61,728 nt of DNA from an uncultured Prevotellaceae bacterium (GTDB lineage Bacteria > Bacteroidota > Bacteroidia > Bacteroidales > Bacteroidaceae): positions 89,883 through 151,610 of the forward strand of contig CAMHJQ010000003.1 of the NCBI GenBank assembly GCA_946185485.1, written 5' to 3'. Positions 59,678-61,728 of the stretch are shown piece after piece; within the stretch, counting starts at the first letter, position 1, and every line of letters begins with the position of its first letter. The notes under the pieces are model-generated. The model did not search any database. It saw only the letters and a program-made list of their open reading frames with translations, and was not told the origin of the DNA. The translations under genes were made by a program, and so were the position numbers.

Positions 59678-61728
59678 TTACTTGATGAGGTCGACGCTGC
59701 GCTTCAGGAACTTGTCGAGGGCTTCGCCCTTCAGCATGCCGTTCTGAAGCAGTGCGAGGTCGATGAGCTGATGGATGATGTCGTTCTTGGCGGCAAAACC
59801 GTTCAGCAACTCTTCCTTCTTGTGCTTCTGCTCGTCGACAGCCTTTTCCGTCTCGGCCTTCATGTCCTTGTCGTCCTGAGTCAGCTCCTCGGGCTTCTTC
59901 TTCTCCTGCTGCTGACGGATGGCGGCCAGACGGGCCTCCTGACCCTTCAGCTCGGCCTCGATGGGCTTTAGCTCCGTTGAGAGTTGAGAGTTGAGAGTTG
60001 ACAAGATTTCCTTTATCAGTCGGTGGTCAGCATTGAGTACCAGATTCAGCGAGTCGGGCATCTGGGCGTAGAAATTCATGCCTTGCTGGAAACGGCTCAT
60101 CTCCTTCATGCGGCGCATCCACTCGTTCTGCGTGATGACCACAGGGCGCTGGCTGTCGCCCAGACTCTGTACCTCGACCATAAACTCCGTCTTCTCCATC
60201 TTTGGCATCTGCGAACGGAACACTTGTGACAGATTGGCAGTCTCGTCTTCCGTGAGGTTTGATTTCGGAGCATCGTCCTTGACAATCAGTCTGTCGATGA
60301 TGTCGGCATCCACACGTGTGAAGTGACTCTTCTCAAACTTCTGTTCCAGCATCTGGATGGCGGGCACATCGAGCTGGCCGTCGAGCAGCAGCACCGAGTA
60401 TCCCTTGTCCTTGGCAGCCTGAATGTAGGAGTACTGCTCCTCCTTGTCGGTGGCGTAGAGATATACCAACTGGTCGTTCTTGTCCTTTTGGGCTCCTTCG
60501 ATAAGGGTCTTGTACTCGTCGAAGGTGAAGTGCTTACCCTCGACATCCTTGAACAGGGCAAACTCCTTGGCTCGGTCGTAGAACGACTCCTCCGAGAGCA
60601 TGCCGTAGTTGATGAACAGCTTCAGGTCATCCCATTTCTCCTCGTACTCCTTGCGGTTCTCCTTGAAGATAGCCTGCAAGCGGTCGGCCACCTTCTTGGT
60701 GATATAGGTCGAAATCTTCTTCACCTCGCGGTCGCTTTGCAGATAGCTTCGGCTCACGTTCAGGGGAATGTCGGGTGAGTCGATGACACCATGCAGCAGC
60801 GTGAGGAATTCGGGCACGATGCCCTCCACCTGGTCGGTGACGAACACCTGGTTGCAGTAGAGCTGTATCTTGTTGCGCTGCAGGTCGATATTGCTCTTGA
60901 TGCGGGGGAAGTAGAGGATACCCGTCAGGTTGAACGGATAGTCCACGTTCAGGTGAATCCAGAACATCGGCTCGTCCGACATGGGGTAGAGCGTACGGTA
61001 GAACGATTTGTAGTCCTCGTCCTTCAGGCTCGACGGAGCCTTGGTCCACAGGGGCTCCACGCTATTGATGATGTTGTCCTCAGCGGTGTCCACCATCTCC
61101 TTCTTCTCGCTCGACCACTCTTGCTTCTTGCCGAAGGCTACGGGAACGGCCATAAACTTACAGTATTTGTTCAACAGCTGCTCCAGACGGGCCTTCTCGA
61201 GAAACTCCTTGCAGTCGTCGTCCACATAGAGGATGATGTCCGAACCGCGATCGGCCTTCTCTGCCTCGTCAATCTCGTAGGCTGGACTGCCGTCGCACGA
61301 CCACTTCACGGCCTTGGCGCCGTCCTTGTACGACTTGGTGACGATTTCCACCTTCTTCGACACCATGAACGAGGAATAGAAGCCCAGTCCGAAGTGTCCG
61401 ATGATATTGTTGGCATTGTCCTTGTACTTTTCCAGGAAGTCGTTGACGCCCGAGAAAGCAATCTGGTTGATGTACTTGTCAATCTCCTCCTCGGTCATGC
61501 CGATACCACGGTCGGAGATGGTGATGGTGCCCTTGTCCTTGTCCAGGCTGACGTGGACGGTGAGGTCGCCCAACTCACCCTTGAACTCGCCCTGCTGAGC
61601 CAGTGCCTTCAGCTTCTGTGTGGCATCGACGGCGTTTGAAACCATCTCGCGCAGGAAAATCTCATGATCGCTGTAGAGAAACTTTTTGATGACGGGGAAG
61701 ATGTTCTCGGTTGTAACCCCGATGTTAC
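59678..61728 (-). CDS. htpG: Molecular chaperone HtpG (Hsp90), 5' end outside the window
   Basis: Open to the right edge of the window; the first codons present read NIGVTTENIFPVIKKFL, so only a few N-terminal residues are missing (683 codons are seen including the extension beyond the internal ATG at 61645). The GHKL ATPase domain has EMVSNAVDA, DRGIGMTEEEI and GHFGLGFYSSFMV. The middle and C-terminal domains follow. Near the C-terminus STLNSQLSTEL is encoded by a TTGAGAG tandem repeat (59978-60000) in frame. The end is Lys/Glu-rich. Confidence 0.93.
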   Translation of the reverse strand, partial: NIGVTTENIFPVIKKFLYSDHEIFLREMVSNAVDATQKLKALAQQGEFKGELGDLTVHVSLDKDKGTITISDRGIGMTEEEIDKYINQIAFSGVNDFLEKYKDNANNIIGHFGLGFYSSFMVSKKVEIVTKSYKDGAKAVKWSCDGSPAYEIDEAEKADRGSDIILYVDDDCKEFLEKARLEQLLNKYCKFMAVPVAFGKKQEWSSEKKEMVDTAEDNIINSVEPLWTKAPSSLKDEDYKSFYRTLYPMSDEPMFWIHLNVDYPFNLTGILYFPRIKSNIDLQRNKIQLYCNQVFVTDQVEGIVPEFLTLLHGVIDSPDIPLNVSRSYLQSDREVKKISTYITKKVADRLQAIFKENRKEYEEKWDDLKLFINYGMLSEESFYDRAKEFALFKDVEGKHFTFDEYKTLIEGAQKDKNDQLVYLYATDKEEQYSYIQAAKDKGYSVLLLDGQLDVPAIQMLEQKFEKSHFTRVDADIIDRLIVKDDAPKSNLTEDETANLSQVFRSQMPKMEKTEFMVEVQSLGDSQRPVVITQNEWMRRMKEMSRFQQGMNFYAQMPDSLNLVLNADHRLIKEILSTLNSQLSTELKPIEAELKGQEARLAAIRQQQEKKKPEELTQDDKDMKAETEKAVDEQKHKKEELLNGFAAKNDIIHQLIDLALLQNGMLKGEALDKFLKRSVDLIK
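59978..60000. repeat. TTGAGAG micro-repeat inside htpG
   Basis: Three tandem TTGAGAG units, in frame, coding for TLNSQLST in the HtpG C-terminal part. Confidence 0.7.

Overview
The window comes from a Bacteroidales genome, most likely Prevotellaceae; genus and species cannot be fixed from the sequence alone. The pointers are Bacteroidota-type promoters (TAnnTTTG -7 boxes), a TonB-dependent receptor, an HU protein of the HU-HIG class followed by a 35-residue 'smalltalk' peptide, a Y_Y_Y/beta-propeller sensor protein, a GT3-type glycogen synthase, DUF4421, DUF4923 and DUF1460 proteins, and both the NQR and RNF respiratory complexes. Genes are moderately GC-rich. Gaps between them are AT-rich and full of short repeats. 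No rRNA, tRNA, CRISPR array or intact insertion sequence was seen.

Layout. Positions 1-4.9 kb are accessory: the 5' part of a type I methylase (hsdM), a GIY-YIG protein, a small lipoprotein with a G8 tract, an N-terminally truncated KilA-N protein, a repeat-rich gap, and the HU/smalltalk pair. Positions 5-16 kb form one leftward run: membrane protein, hisB, a receiver/PP2C phosphatase, a coiled-coil/WD40-like membrane protein, a beta-propeller sensor with a kinase-like tail lacking the phospho-acceptor His, a soluble histidine kinase, and a TonB-dependent receptor. The last five look like one uncharacterised signalling unit. Positions 16-21 kb run rightward: Gfo/Idh oxidoreductase, DUF4421, DUF1460 amidase-like, YkvA, and an FAD-dependent protein. 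This run converges on a leftward tamB.

Positions 25.9-33.2 kb hold nqrABCDEF, deoD and a voltage-gated-type ion channel. Positions 33.2-38.5 kb hold a hairpin-rich gap, a small secreted protein, and a glycogen synthase/glucan phosphorylase pair. Positions 38.5-45.3 kb run leftward: clpC with a coupled DUF4923 lipoprotein, and a GHL10 hydrolase, ruvC and tandem-ABC ATPase set. Positions 45.4-48.0 kb hold an outer-membrane barrel protein, nadC and an M23 peptidase. Malic enzyme and cytidine deaminase follow leftward. The right end holds a glucosaminidase/LysM protein, rseC-rnfBCDGEA, a low-molecular-weight phosphatase, bcp and the 5'-truncated htpG.

Most genes are conserved housekeeping genes. 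The unusual features are (i) many different short-period repeat families lying in gaps and also inside conserved genes in frame, several arranged as inverted pairs that predict long hairpins; (ii) one signal-peptide cassette shared by three unrelated exported proteins; and (iii) the sensor/phosphatase/WD40/TonB-receptor cluster with its His-less kinase-like protein.
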